A stretch of 64,000 bases of DNA from Henricia sp. BOLD:AAB3569 (Eukaryota; Echinodermata; Asteroidea; Spinulosida; Echinasteridae), in the NCBI GenBank assembly GCA_037783545.1, contig JBBELK010000162.1:1860001-1924000 (forward strand). Reading direction: 5' to 3'. The notes under the pieces were generated by a model. The model did not search any database. It was not told the origin of the DNA and was given only the letters and a program-made list of their open reading frames with translations. Positions 38,601 to 44,856 of this stretch are shown one piece after another. How positions within the stretch are numbered: the stretch's first letter is position 1; every line of letters starts with the position of its first letter. The position numbers and the translations under genes were made by a program.

Positions 38601-39308
38601 CCACACGGTCACTACTTACGAGCTTACTCACGAGTGCCCACTAACAACGACTTAACTTTAAGTTAACAACCATCGTCTGAACGCACTTTATAGCTTAAGT
38701 CGTTTTGGACCACAATGATGGCATGTTTGGCAGCATCTCAGACACACATGTACATGTAAGTCCTGATCATTTTATAAAACGAACAGAAGTGGGGTTTCGA
38801 TTGCACATGTTTAGCCAATACAACATTTTAATGATTTTTGCGTCATTACTGTACTTGAGGCGCACGTTTCAAGTTGCGGCATTTCGTCAGCACTGATAGC
38901 AATCCCCTTGCACCTTAAGCCGACCTCATAGGTGGTTTTTGCCACGAACTTCCCACAACATGGTATTTTTTTTAAAGATTACCTGAGGCTATGTATAGAC
39001 TCTACAGACAGTATCCGGTAATATCAACAGATCCTGCAGGAAAACTGCAGCAAAAATCGCACATTGGACCGGCTTTATACCAAAAGAATATCCTCAACAA
39101 AGGCAACCACACTTACGATATCGTTGTACTGGATTTGCTTGACGTCATCCACGGAACGCCAGGCAGGCACGGAGAGGTGATACTGCAGGGCCTCCTCTAG
39201 CTGATCGGCCGTACACTCCCCATTGCCAACCTGTTCCCACCATCTCTCGGGGTACCAACCAACCACGATCCACACGTACTTGGCACCGAACATTTCAAAT
39301 TGATAAAT
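7499..39308 (-). CDS. GABA-B-type metabotropic receptor, partial gene (10 exons)
   Basis: Ten minus-strand exons (39308-39117, 37810-37568, 36746-36674, 18682-18596, 15816-15666, 14032-13900, 10237-10124, 9402-9280, 8560-8389, 7668-7499) join in consistent phase into 486 codons. In order they give the second half of the extracellular Venus-flytrap domain, a short linker (GGSPP), and seven membrane helices of a class C GPCR. Motifs match GABA-B receptors, which are plasma-membrane heterodimers coupling to Gi/o. KYVWIVVGWYPERWWEQV and NDSKYIAMSIY resemble subunit 2 more than subunit 1. A conserved cysteine pair is kept: ICH before TM3 and SYC in the second outer loop. Exons upstream of residue IYQFEMFG and the coiled-coil tail after LVFLPK are not in view. 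The coordinates include introns. Whether it binds GABA cannot be judged without the N-terminal lobe. Confidence 0.88.
8389..8560 (-). CDS. GABA-B-like receptor, exon i (outer loop 2, TM5)
   Basis: Exon of 172 nt, phase 0 to 1, with acceptor GGATACAG and donor ACAGTAAGT. It carries the loop cysteine (SYCTSEYLT) and KGILLTFGIFLAWETR, a near match to the Y-K-G-L-L-x-L-x-G-x-F-L-A-W/Y-E-T signature of TM5 and the third cytoplasmic loop. It ends in SSLNDS. W rather than Y before ET matches subunit 2. Confidence 0.9.
9280..9402 (-). CDS. GABA-B-like receptor, exon h (TM4)
   Basis: Exon of 123 nt, phase 0 to 0, with acceptor AAACGTCCAG and donor GTGGTGAGT. It encodes LPNYKLILGVAFAVTVDFLV then FAVWISLGQMYLDETESDAV. 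The W-x-x-x-x-Q resembles the family's I-W/C-W-Q-x-V-D-P end of TM4, but the D-P pair is not kept. Confidence 0.82.
9892..9919. repeat. Near-perfect short palindrome
   Basis: The arms AAGCCACCGGAA and TTCCGGTGGCTT abut, giving a 24-bp inverted repeat followed by a T run (9919-9927). On the plus strand it looks like a bacterial-style hairpin and T run, but in this eukaryotic setting it is simply a strong hairpin within a receptor intron. Confidence 0.6.
9983..10135 (+). other. Short unrecognised plus-strand ORF
   Basis: An ATG at 9983 opens a 50-codon frame (MAHTDFTEEADKLRPHIRSL and onward) that runs into the antisense of receptor exon g. Its composition is protein-like, but no family is recognised and no splice site extends it. 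It may be a chance frame or a retrocopied first exon. Confidence 0.18.
10124..10237 (-). CDS. GABA-B-like receptor, exon g (TM3)
   Basis: Exon of 114 nt, phase 0 to 0, with acceptor TTCTTCGTACAG and donor GTGGTGAGT. It encodes GISMGFGALFMKTYRIHAIF, the family's G-x-x-F-x-K-T/I-W/Y-R-V/I-H end of TM3 and second cytoplasmic loop, followed by SRAVEKLKRV. Confidence 0.88.
10240..11070. other. Intron sequence without recognised genes
   Basis: AT-rich receptor intron with scattered CTGTAAAAATACA-like motifs (for example 10342-10620). No exon or complete element can be delimited. Confidence 0.4.
11071..11947. mobile_element. GC-rich TIR element with TATA-like promoter
   Basis: The ends are inverted copies of AGTCACAATTA (11071-11081 and 11937-11947). 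The left terminal motif recurs at 11166-11180. The interior is very GC-rich and full of GCCGGC-type words, unlike the AT-rich flanks. A TATATATA box at 11405-11412 lies about 90 bp before an ATG at 11500, which opens a 116-codon frame rich in Arg and Pro with no recognised domain. That frame may be a product of the GC-rich composition. The element lies in a receptor intron. Confidence 0.5.
12138..12345. repeat. Tandem repeat of about 26 bp
   Basis: About eight copies of a unit containing GATTGGCCTTTGTGGCACTT with variable 3-6-bp spacers. The minus-strand open frame across it translates to repeats of QRPIS-like residues and is attributed to the array, not to a gene. Confidence 0.8.
12649..13358. 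mobile_element. MITE with CACTGGATGAAG termini, copy 2, interrupted
   Basis: Reverse-orientation relative of 6204-6492, with CATCGATATGTATACACTGG at the left and CATCCAGTGTATATATAT at the right. The right terminus is split by a second element (12928-13344), after which ATATATATCGATG resumes at 13346. This gives a clear order of insertion: this MITE first, the nested one later. Confidence 0.75.
12928..13344. mobile_element. Nested MITE with TGGGTCTGTCCACAGTAATG termini
   Basis: Perfect or near-perfect inverted termini begin TGGGTCTGTCCACAGTAATG and continue to GGGTACATTT on each side. It is inserted in the alternating TA end of the surrounding MITE, so the target duplication is probably TA. 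The interior of about 360 bp has no ORF of note. Confidence 0.8.
13528..13861 (+). repeat. tRNA-derived SINE, nearly full length
   Basis: It starts with a tRNA-like head (A box GTGTGGTCTAGTGGGTA near 13535, B box GGTTCAAGCCCCA near 13582). A conserved SINE-type core follows (CCCTGGGCAAGGCACTTAAT near 13616), and it ends in an ATT-rich simple tail (TTATTATTATCATT near 13845). The order of head, core and tail is diagnostic of a Pol III-transcribed SINE mobilised by LINE machinery. A core fragment of the same family is at 51083-51178. Confidence 0.75.
13900..14032 (-). CDS. GABA-B-like receptor, exon f (TM2)
   Basis: Exon of 133 nt, phase 2 to 0, with acceptor TTTGACAG and donor CACGTAAGT. It encodes KISTPPLNNLIVLGSVMLYA, matching the S-x-P-x-x-N-N-L start of TM2, then FVFGVDDSKFSDDDIVRICH. 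The final Cys is the conserved extracellular residue that pairs with the second outer loop in class C receptors. Confidence 0.87.
15221..15353. mobile_element. Palindromic MITE with TTAA target, copy 1
   Basis: The two arms (AGGCAGAGGCTCGTCA and inverse, continuing through CGTGCCACGAAATACGCAGC) pair along nearly the whole 133 bp with a loop of only about 10 bp. TTAA flanks both sides (15217-15220, 15354-15357), the piggyBac-type target. A relative lies at 16487-16623. Confidence 0.8.
15504..15645. mobile_element. Short MITE with GACCGTATCGAATAGCCGCC termini
   Basis: Inverted termini of about 25 bp flanked by TA (15502-15503, 15646-15647). It lies 20 bp downstream of the donor of receptor exon e, so it is inside the intron very near a splice site. 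Confidence 0.7.
15666..15816 (-). CDS. GABA-B-like receptor, exon e (TM1)
   Basis: Exon of 151 nt, phase 1 to 2, with acceptor TTTTTGTCCAG and donor AAGGTAAAG. It begins GSPPVDGRTLRRQ and continues into the first membrane helix, VALFVLASSGILLALTFLAI, then NVKFRRQR at the first cytoplasmic loop. A short MITE (15504-15645) sits 20 bp beyond the donor. Confidence 0.85.
16487..16623. mobile_element. Palindromic MITE with TTAA target, copy 2
   Basis: Relative of 15221-15353 with the same arm sequence (CGTGCCACGAAATACGCAGC) and TTAA flanks at 16483-16486 and 16624-16627. The arms differ more from each other than in copy 1, so this insertion is probably older. Confidence 0.78.
17004..17117. repeat. 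Inverted CACTTCG-rich repeat
   Basis: Four CACTTCG words in the left half and three CGAAGTG or CGAAGTAG words in the right half form an imperfect palindrome (CCCAAAAACCACTTCG facing CGAAGTGGTTTTTGG). Probably a small foldback element; no clear target duplication was found. Confidence 0.55.
17120..18229. other. Intron sequence without recognised genes
   Basis: Read on both strands without finding a supported exon. A frame at 17133-17516 (plus) is hydrophobic and AT-rich, with no family motif. The section at 17900-18170 is richer in GC and CpG. Confidence 0.4.
18230..18472. mobile_element. MITE with GGGACCAATTTCATAAAG termini
   Basis: The inverted arms of about 80 bp read GGGACCAATTTCATAAAG, then a TTAATCCAAAATTTGTTTGC block, on each side. 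Similar termini are, from memory, common in marine invertebrate genomes, but no search was made. It ends 124 bp from the donor of receptor exon d. Confidence 0.7.
18596..18682 (-). CDS. GABA-B-like receptor, exon d (end of flytrap and linker)
   Basis: Exon of 87 nt, phase 1 to 1, with a good donor (ATTGGTAAGT). Across the junction with the next exon it reads CVWELLDNIGGSPP, matching the x-W-x-x-x-x-x-W/I-G-G-S-P-P linker of the family. The acceptor is uncertain: AG at 18683-18684 gives this start. AG at 18695-18696 gives 18694, 99 nt and the same phase. Neither has a strong pyrimidine tract. Confidence 0.65.
19506..19771. repeat. Minisatellite, 17-bp unit
   Basis: About 15 copies of CATGTTGCCGCATGGTT with C/T-type point variants. 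Near the left end one unit is inverted (CATGAACCATGCGGCG). All three plus-strand frames stay open because the unit contains no stop, so the apparent 80-123-residue proteins are artefacts of the array. Confidence 0.9.
19780..19861. mobile_element. Small inverted-repeat element, CCCTAGACG type
   Basis: Termini CCCTAGACGTTGTTATTG and its inverse (right copy CAATAACAACGTCTTGGG) enclose about 45 bp. It abuts the right edge of the 17-bp minisatellite. Confidence 0.5.
19862..21621. other. Unassigned sequence between minisatellites
   Basis: No gene is supported. A 24-bp palindrome (ATGGAGCT and inverse) lies at 20388-20411. The frames at 21198-21686 have an even codon composition but no recognised motif. 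Confidence 0.35.
21622..21737. mobile_element. Small inverted-repeat element, CCCTAGACG type
   Basis: Termini CCCTAGACGGTCATT and AATGACCGTCTAGGG are perfect inverted repeats enclosing about 86 bp. It abuts the left edge of the 16-bp minisatellite, the mirror image of the arrangement at 19780-19861. Confidence 0.6.
21747..22348. repeat. Minisatellite, 16-bp unit
   Basis: About 37 copies of CATGTTGCCGCATGTC, with a single C/T position distinguishing two unit types that alternate irregularly. Near the right end truncated units (GCATGTTGCCGCATG) appear. The core TGTTGCCGCATG is shared with the 17-bp array 2 kb away. The long open frames on both strands result from the stop-free unit. Confidence 0.92.
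22410..25520. other. Intron sequence with little structure
   Basis: No supported exon. A (TA)n microsatellite lies at 23652-23679. A CpG-rich stretch with CCGCCATTTTG and palindromic CGT words (about 23950-24190) could be a regulatory or promoter-like patch, but no transcript start or ORF supports it. A minus-strand frame at 23436-23550 was considered as a receptor exon and rejected. Confidence 0.35.
25523..25880. repeat. Left arm of inverted repeat flanking nested gene
   Basis: It begins TTAGTCAGGGAA and includes TAAATCCTTACCAAATAAT, GGTGTCTACTAACACC and TTTCATCTGGCGCAAATG. The same sequence, by eye 80-85 percent identical, lies at 32420-32730 in opposite orientation. Both copies begin at the same TTAGTCAGGG word on the side away from the nested gene. 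Confidence 0.65.
25885..27283. other. AT-rich 3' flank of nested gene
   Basis: No exon is supported. It probably holds the 3' untranslated region of the nested gene just left of its stop at 27284. No unambiguous AATAAA was assigned on the minus strand. Confidence 0.3.
27284..27669 (-). CDS. Nested gene, exon 3 and stop
   Basis: Acceptor AATTTGCAG, 386 nt to a TGA at 27284-27286. It encodes CIICRSTKYTKERATKKRN and a C-terminal helix, LLKAAKIRQDERLLLDIDVE, ending VAILSNCIQA. A weaker possibility is splicing at a GGGTGCAAG donor 15 codons before the stop. Confidence 0.58.
27284..30385 (-). CDS. Nested three-exon gene, Cys/His-rich protein of unknown function
   Basis: Exons 30385-30033, 28652-28531 and 27669-27284 join in phase (2/1, then 1/2) to a protein of about 286 residues. 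From N to C it has an acidic start (MASSSDTADPNF) and a short Cys cluster, CPFYCCMHV. Next come VVKFSEKSFAKFRD, a GYHMECYRYYCNNSK motif followed by a charged helix, and CIICRSTKY with NCETIQGGKLLKAAKIRQDE. The spaced C/H pairs suggest zinc binding. The GYHxxCY plus CxxC-K-Y layout recalls uncharacterised proteins, often associated with transposons, that I remember from corals and lancelets. No function is known to me. It lies inside a receptor intron, on the same strand, between inverted repeats. The last exon could instead splice onward at GAAGGGTGCAAG. Confidence 0.6.
28531..28652 (-). CDS. Nested gene, exon 2
   Basis: Exon of 122 nt, acceptor TTTGACAG and donor CAAGGTAAAA. It encodes GYHMECYRYYCNNSKIK and a Lys/Glu/Arg-rich helix. 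The phase with both neighbours is exact, and the H-x-x-C...C spacing supports a metal-binding knuckle. Confidence 0.62.
29398..29938. mobile_element. Foldback element in intron 1 of the nested gene
   Basis: Inverted arms of about 200 bp start AACCCTATCGACGTTCGC on the left and end GGTCGATAAGGTT on the right. They share TTTGCTCATTTTCATGA, TTCAAGAACCAACCTCCC, AACATGTCCCGAAAC and ATCATCGGGGATTCCC blocks. The centre is GC-rich. The 113-residue plus-strand frame over it is not considered a gene. Confidence 0.75.
30033..30385 (-). CDS. Nested gene, exon 1
   Basis: The ATG (complement of 30383-30385) opens MASSSDTADPNF; the donor is AGGAAGGTGGGC. The next upstream in-frame Met (complement near 30427) would add 14 residues with no support. 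Reading 5' from the ATG, two CCAAT boxes (complement near 30435 and 30468) are consistent with a promoter. The C-terminal part is low-complexity Ser/Thr, then GRLGRVRGR. Confidence 0.6.
30386..30500 (-). promoter_or_regulatory. Candidate promoter of nested gene
   Basis: On the minus strand two CCAAT motifs lie about 50 and 85 bp upstream of the ATG, followed by CpG-containing sequence with GTGCACGTGCC (an E-box-like palindrome). No TATA box was seen. This arrangement is typical of a TATA-less promoter, but it is inferred only from motifs. Confidence 0.35.
30501..32419. other. Intron sequence with G- and C-rich patches
   Basis: G-rich plus-strand runs at 30820-30860 and 31015-31045, and C-rich runs at 31085-31125, could form quadruplexes. 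A segment of about 50 bp ending in TTAATCACGTGACCCTGACC occurs twice (31632-31682 and 31815-31866). No exon is supported. Confidence 0.4.
32420..32730. repeat. Right arm of inverted repeat flanking nested gene
   Basis: Inverted relative of 25523-25880, ending CCCTGACTAA on its outer side. Between this outer end and the left arm's outer end lie 7.2 kb containing the three-exon gene. Confidence 0.65.
32731..33419. other. Short spacer with a small direct repeat
   Basis: A unit of about 28 bp containing ACTGATCAATCAGG is tandemly doubled at 33128-33184. Several CTGTAAATT/AACAG-type words occur at 32810-32955. No gene is supported. Confidence 0.4.
33424..34036. mobile_element. Foldback element A (TTAA target)
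   Basis: Termini CTCACTGGGCTGCGAC and GTCGCAGCCCAGTGA are inverted, with TTAA at 33420-33423 and 34037-34040. The interior is packed with TCGCGACA/TGTCGCG-type words in both orientations. Plus-strand frames here are compositional. Confidence 0.6.
34066..34507. mobile_element. Foldback element B
   Basis: Termini AGTCTGTATCCCACT and AGTGGGATACAGGCTT are inverted and resemble those of element A (GCGACTG, GCAGCCCAGTGG). It begins 25 bp after A ends. Internal ATGTC/GACAT words are frequent. Confidence 0.6.
34512..35111. mobile_element. Foldback element C
   Basis: Termini GCGGGTTCCCACTGCACTA and TAGTGCAGTGTGAACCCGC are inverted. The interior is rich in CGGACGTACGT and CCGTCCGT words. It follows element B by about 5 bp. 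Confidence 0.65.
35412..35597. mobile_element. MITE with CTGGGGGCCATCCA termini
   Basis: Inverted termini CTGGGGGCCATCCACTGCC and GGCACTGGATGGCCCCCAG. It interrupts a tRNA-like head whose A box (AGTCTAGTGGTAAAGCG) is at about 35379. An identical copy lies 7,046 bp downstream. Confidence 0.7.
35601..35772. mobile_element. MITE with TAGCCTCTGTCACAC termini
   Basis: Inverted termini contain TCAAGCGTGACC and GGTCACGCTTGA. The interior has ACATGGCGGCCG and TCGCCATATTGAC. An identical copy lies 7,046 bp downstream. Confidence 0.7.
35961..36104. mobile_element. MITE with 10-bp target duplication
   Basis: Inverted termini GGGAGAGGCTATAAGCCAGG and inverse are flanked by the direct repeat GGGTACTATG (35951-35960, 36105-36114). 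A 9-10-bp duplication is typical of Mutator-like elements. No transposase is present. An identical copy lies 7,046 bp downstream. Confidence 0.82.
36674..36746 (-). CDS. GABA-B-like receptor, exon c (ligand-binding domain)
   Basis: Exon of 73 nt, phase 0 to 1, with acceptor TGCCGACAG and donor AAGGTACGA. It encodes GLVVIEDGGF and VRFFIAQFQ, matching the G-x-V-V-F...G and I-x-x-F-Q strands that close the flytrap domain. Together exons a to c total 508 nt, which is not a multiple of three. Duplicated at 43720-43792. Confidence 0.85.
37568..37810 (-). CDS. GABA-B-like receptor, exon b (ligand-binding domain)
   Basis: Exon of 243 nt, phase 0 to 0, with acceptor TTATTTTAG and donor GTGGGT. It contains YDVLITMAMALNRS, equivalent to the Y-D-x-I/V-x-x-x-A-x-A-L helix of GABA-B receptors, and LHDFTYSDTEMA, equivalent to the D-F-N-Y segment. 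It ends in TRFTGPT, which continues into exon c. Duplicated at 44614-44856. Confidence 0.85.
37935..38170. repeat. SINE-like fragment
   Basis: Contains a core reminiscent of SINEs (GGGCCTTGCCAAAGGGCACA near 38068) and a B-box-like GGGAATCGAAAT on the plus strand. Boundaries are uncertain. Part of the duplicated unit. Confidence 0.4.
38401..38683. mobile_element. MITE with GTTCAGACG termini, copy 1
   Basis: Inverted termini GTTCAGACG and CGTCTGAAC. The interior has repeated AACAACGAC and TACTTACGAG words and their complements. Further copies are at 45447-45729 (by duplication) and, inverted, at 52258-52540. Confidence 0.7.
39117..39308 (-). CDS. GABA-B-like receptor, exon a (ligand-binding domain)
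   Basis: Exon of 192 nt, phase 0 to 0, with acceptor TTGCTTCAG and donor GTAAGTG. It encodes IYQFEMFGAKYVWIV-VGWYPERWWEQV and following residues, the strand-loop segment of the flytrap domain that contains the family's GWY and W-x-E-Q motif. This exon is present again, apparently unchanged, at 46163-46354 because of the 7-kb tandem duplication. Confidence 0.85.
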
Positions 39309-42300
39309 CTGAAGCAAACAAGGAGATTGGGATCACGGGGAAATTGTAATATACACAACTCAATCTTCAGTGTAGCTGACACCATTTTCAAAGAGTCAAG
39401 TGAGTTAGATGCAAAACGTATAACAAAACTTGGGTATGGAGGGGAACGTTACAGAACAGTTACATTTTCCTGTTCTTCAAGCATATAAAAATGGCCCCCG
39501 CCACACCCCACTTTGCAAAGTCTGGCGACGTCACTGCGCGAATGGGGTTATCGAAGTGATTATTACATTGGGCGTTGAAGTGAATATGATCGAATAGGGT
39601 CGAATATTTACTATACAACACCAAGCGGCGTTAAGAGGACTGGAGTTCGAGCAACGATTATATGGTCAGCTTTTGCTTAAACAGCTAGAATCCCCCCTTC
39701 CACGTTTTTTTTGTTTTCTGTTTATCATGGAGGTGTATGTGTCTACAACACCATCACAATTTGTTTTTCACAAACAAATCGTCAGGCTTTTGCTTAAAAC
39801 GTAAAGCAGTTCCGACCCTCTTCACCCGAAATTCTGAAACGCTCGAGGTCACTTGGCTTGTTTATCAACAGGGTTTTGACGTCATCCTGAGAAACATACA
39901 AAACGGCCTGTGCAGTATTGAATGGAATATACACGAAGTGAATGTTTATCATGCCTGTTTTGTCCTTGTAATTCAAAATACAAACATGAAAAACACTTCA
40001 TGTAATATGAAAGCTCTTTTGAAGTAAATACTGGTGCATTGCGACGGGTGGTTTTGTCACGGAACGAACGGCATTCACATCGGTCTGTGTACAGCATAGG
40101 ACGGTTCACTGCGGGGGAAGTTCCCACGTGTTTGAACATCGCCCGGTACAAGTTAGAATGAGCGACTCATTTTTCTCTCTCTTGGTAATAGAAAATAAAA
40201 TCTTTCTGCTCTTTTTTTTTTATAGTGTCTGGTAAAACATACAACTACGCAGCTACTGGGCATATCTCTGGCTTCTTGGACCAACAAAATTCTTCAAAAA
40301 ACACCATCTAACAGAGACGGTTTTCCAAGTTGTTTGCGTGTTAACGTATGGAGCTAACAATCGTGTTGACTTCTATTTCTCAGGATTGCGTCACGGGGTC
40401 ACGCGCATATCATGAATACCTAATGAGCGTTTCAGAAATCGCGAAAATCTCATTTTCGAAAAGCGCACTTTTGCTTGCAATTTATCTACTTAAAACCGAC
40501 AATTAAAAAATAATAAAAATCCACGTCGGCAAGAGGGATGTTTGGACTATCGAAAAAAGCCTAAATGCTGGATTTTCGTCAAGGGGATTCTTCCTCTTTA
40601 ACTAGAGTTCCTTCAACGACGATAATTATAAGTCTGGTCAATTTACGGGAAAATTGTGCTTGACCTAGAACTAATTACAATATAATGCATTCCAACACTG
40701 GCTGGTGTATAAAAAAATCACTCATTAACATACTGAAAATGTAATATTTTCTTAATGAGTGGAAATGTGATTTTTTGGGGGTGCTAATTCGCAGTAAGTT
40801 TTGTAAGTTTTCTTAAAACATTACACTGAGGGCGCTATTTCGTCTGTTACATATCAGGAATATCAGTTACATTATGTAACATTCGTCGGGAGACACGACT
40901 ACTCGTAGCAGACGAAATATTTCCGTCGTCTGCTATTTAAAGATGAGGCATTATGAACGAAACAGACATGTTTTTTTCACATTTCTGGGATTTTGTTTAG
41001 TTAATGGTCAAAAAATTCCCTGTTCGTTATTCCTTCTTGTAAATTGGTTTGTAATAATTATGTTGACAAAATAGCACAGTGTTGTATTTTATTTTATATC
41101 ATTGTTAATTTAAATTTGTTTTGAATTGTTTTTATTTCCCAGTCATTGGCCGTGAATACGCGTTTAGAATGAATGACCGACTTGACTTTGCTTGGCCACT
41201 AAGTGACCGCAGCGGCCAACTCCCTGAAAGAAAAATGTCTTTGGGTCACTTAATCTGAACAAGTGTCAGTTGTAAACTCTACCCGCTTCTAAAATTTTGA
41301 AGGATTATTTGCCAACTCCTACCCATTGCAAATTTAACCAACCACGTATTAAAATTTAACAAACCTGGGTTGGTTAAGGTTTTAAGAGTGAGGGACTGTT
41401 AATATCGAGAATCGGATGGCCACGGTCAAAAATAGATTTGTTTTCATACTTTCATATTTGACGGACCTTTGCCCCAAACTAACAAATTTGGTAAAATGTT
41501 TGAACAAAATAACTTTGTTGCCATGGCAACAGCCAAATTACGTTTTTAGGCTAGTTTTGCATTTTTTTCACGTTTTGGAGAGTGAAATTTGCATATTTTC
41601 AAAACTGCTTCACCATTAAACAAGATATAGAAAATTATTTTCTTTAACAGTTGTGGATAGGTGGGTCCTTGGAGGCTGCACTGCATGTATTAAAATAATC
41701 ACCAGGTATTTGGGTGGGTAATACCATTTATTTCAAATAGGGGTGTTTTTTTTACTTGAAAAGTATGAAAATATACCATTGTTTGACAGCTCATAACCCA
41801 TATGGTAGTGCTCCAATTTGAACATCGGCCACATATTGTTAAGATGAGACATTGGTCTTGTGGAATATAAAAAGAATAGCTGGGGTAAAATATTTTATTT
41901 TTCGCAGTGTTGCCAGACATTTCCCCATTTTTTCAAATGTTGGTGGAAGGCTAAGTAGAATAGGCGACATTTCAAAAAGGTGGCAGAAAGAGGATTTTTT
42001 TAGTAGAAGGTTGAAACATGTTTATTTGACCTAATTTTGTGGTGGTGAATCCACAAATGATGGTTACGAAGCTGTATTTTACGTTAAAGGGGTATTTTTT
42101 TGCAAAAAAGTATAACAATTAGTTGAAAAACAAGGCTTTGTTTTTACAGAAAAACCCTTTTCCTCAAATAGCACATGGTAACATGCCACTCTTACTTAAT
42201 TTGGGGTGCTGAATCCAAAAATAGCGGTGTCCAAATAAGTAAAGTGTGTCCAATACGCACGCGATATGTCTTTCCGTACCACATATTTGCTATGGGGCTC

Positions 42301-43719
42301 CATCGAGGTTTCTGATTGGTTGCAATGGATATGAATATTGATATTCTCTATATAGCGCCTGAGGAGTTGTTAAATAAAGCGATACAAGGAAGAAAATGAG
42401 AAGGTTTAGCGAGTTGCTTGGTAGTCTAGTGGTAAAGCGTAGGACTATCAATCAAGACTGGGGGCCATCCACTGCCATGAACTGGGCGCTTTGTCTTGTT
42501 GTTAAATCGAACAGCGCACAACGCGTACGCGTACACAGGCTTCGCAAGCAAATAATCGCGCAAAATTGTTCGAAGTGACAACATAATGTAACAGCATATC
42601 ATCAACACAAAACCCACAGTTCATGGCACTGGATGGCCCCCAGCTATTAGCCTCTGTCACACACTCAAGCGTGACCGACTAAAGCGGACAATTGTCAACA
42701 TGGCGGCCGAACACAAACGCTAAACCCTTTGTTCCATTCGCCATATTGACATTTGTCCGCTCTCGGTCCTCAATGCGCAAGCGCACTGGTCACGCTTGAG
42801 TGATATGACATAGGCTAATGGCGGACGTACACGGACTATGACTTTGCAAACACCTCGAAACTCTCGAAACACAACGTAGAGTTGTCCGAAGAAATGTCAG
42901 CTTTGTCAAATGTACCACGTTTAAAAAACCCATGAAAATCCATATGCGTTTTCCTGGTCTTGAAGGGGTGTTTCAAATATTCGTTCTCAGTTGATCGGGT
43001 ACTATGGGGAGAGGCTATAAGCCAGGCACTCCGTGCATGACGTAAGGTTTCCCGTGCACAGCCCGTGTACAAACCATCATGGTATGGAAGGAAATGTACC
43101 CAATTGATGTTTACGTCATGCACGGGAGTGCCTGGCTTATAGCCTCTCCCGGGTACTATGTGGCTTGCGTCATGCACTCTGTGGCGATCCATAAAAATGC
43201 ATCGCGTTGGAACACGCACGCGGAGTTCACAGCGCCCATGCATTTTGGACCGCGTAGATGCGAACCAAAAATAAGGAAATCGTTTGCAAACGATCTAAAT
43301 AATTTTATCTTGAAGGATTATTTTCTGGTAAAATTATATCATTTTGAGCGAAAACCTTTCATTGGATAGTTGCTATTAATTCAATCTTTACTTTCAGAAC
43401 TTTCCCCCTGTAAACTCGTCGATTACTTTTTGGGGTCATTGCAAATGATACACTGGGCCTTTAAGTGAATGCTATCAACAAAAACATCAGTATGCAACAT
43501 ATGCATGAGGTTAAACCAATCAGAAGCAGTGTTCGCCTAACTTAGGTACATGCAATACCACAATTCCTTGCGCTTGCGAGATATCGAAAAGGCTATTTAA
43601 TTATTTTCCACTTCAATTTGTCTGTAGAGCCAAAGTGTTTTGACGTACATTTTCTGTGTTCAAGGTCGGTTACATCTTTAAAAATAAATGTTAATCGTAT
43701 ATATGAGTGGGGTTCGTAC

Positions 43720-43792
43720 CTTGAAATTGCGCGATAAAGAAACGCACTTTGCTCTCCGATCGGAAGCCGCCGTCTTCGATTACAACTAGTCC
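43720..43792 (-). CDS. GABA-B-like receptor, exon c, duplicate
   Basis: Identical in translation to 36674-36746. It ends in phase 1. Joining it to exon a of the other copy (phase 0) shifts the frame, while joining it to exon d (phase 1) is correct. Confidence 0.75.
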
Positions 43793-44613
43793 CTGTCGGC
43801 ATAACATTGAGATAAAAAGAGGAAAATGTTTTCGGAAGAAAGACAATTTAATTATTGCAAACCACAGGCTTTCCTGGCCGATTTCCATGTATTAATTCTA
43901 TTTGACACAGCAAATACTCAATTTCGCATGAATTCTCCAAATTTCAATTTCAAGTACATGTAGATTGCATGCTATTTGTTGAAACATCTGCACAATTTGC
44001 TGCCACAGTCACTTAATTTTAAAAAAAAACACCTCACCCCCTGTCACTTACGTTGCATGATATTTTTCATCGTACTAAATTCTTGGGCCACGATGTTGGG
44101 GTGCGCTCTTACGATGCTAAAAGCATTGTGGGATTGCGCGTTACTAAAAAGATTTTCCTTGTATAGATAGTGATTTTCTTCAATTTTCAGTTGTTCTGCT
44201 TTTTGTTAGTTTTTTGCTGGGAAAAGATGCAAAATTGACAGTTGTTGGGTACAACAGATGAGCAACTAATAGTAAATTTAATTTTAGTAGATGTGTGCAA
44301 CCGTGGGCTATATACACGATGTAAGCCTACATTGAGTATAAATAGAAGTTGCTTTGCTAAATGTGTATTGTAGTTGAGCCACCGACCTTACAGGAATCAG
44401 CAGATAAAAGTACTGCAAGGGGTAATTAGCGAGAGTACTAGAGAAGTACGGGGAAAGCACCGTCAAAATACGGGTATAACGGGACAACCGTTAAAACATT
44501 TACGGGATAACCGTTAAAATTATGGTAGAAAGGTGGAAACTCGCTGCACACCTTTCGACCGTAAAATTGACGGGCAGTTGTTTACAATGTATAGTAAACT
44601 TATTTTAACCCAC

Positions 44614-44856
44614 CGTTGGTCCGGTAAATCGAGTTTCATAAACGCTCTCCAAAAGGACCGCCGCCATTTCTGTGTCCGAGTAGGTAAAGTCGTGTAGCGC
44701 CCTCGGAGGGTCGAGTCGCGCCAGTTTCTCCAAGGAGCGATTCAGCGCCATCGCCATGGTGATGAGAACATCGTACGATTCGATGTGCTCAAGTCTGTCA
44801 ACTCCCTCCCGGTCCAGGAGACCACGGATGAATTGTAGTTGGTCCTCTGGCGGTTT
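44614..44856 (-). CDS. GABA-B-like receptor, exon b, duplicate
   Basis: Identical in translation to 37568-37810, splice signals intact. No sign of decay, as expected for a very recent duplication or an assembly artefact. Confidence 0.75.

Larger units (their letters stand above)
35188..42233. repeat. 7,046-bp tandem duplication, copy 1
   Basis: Every base compared between this interval and 42234-49279 agrees at an offset of 7046, except T at 40342 versus A at 47388. It starts at AATAAGTAAAGTGTG. It holds receptor exons a, b and c. Repeats inside are a truncated tRNA-like head (35370-35410), MITEs at 35412-35597, 35601-35772 and 35961-36104, a SINE-like piece at about 37935-38170, a GTTCAGACG MITE at 38401-38683, a hairpin at about 40705-40790, and a fragment of the CACTCTC element's end at 41332-41390. 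The rest (39310-41300) is AT-rich intron with no supported exon. Confidence 0.95.

Noticed and set aside
39794..39976. Minus-strand frame SDLERFRISGEEGRN as an upstream receptor exon
   Set aside because: It follows an AG after a pyrimidine-rich stretch, but the residues do not match the flytrap segment expected before exon a, and no donor closes it in the required phase.
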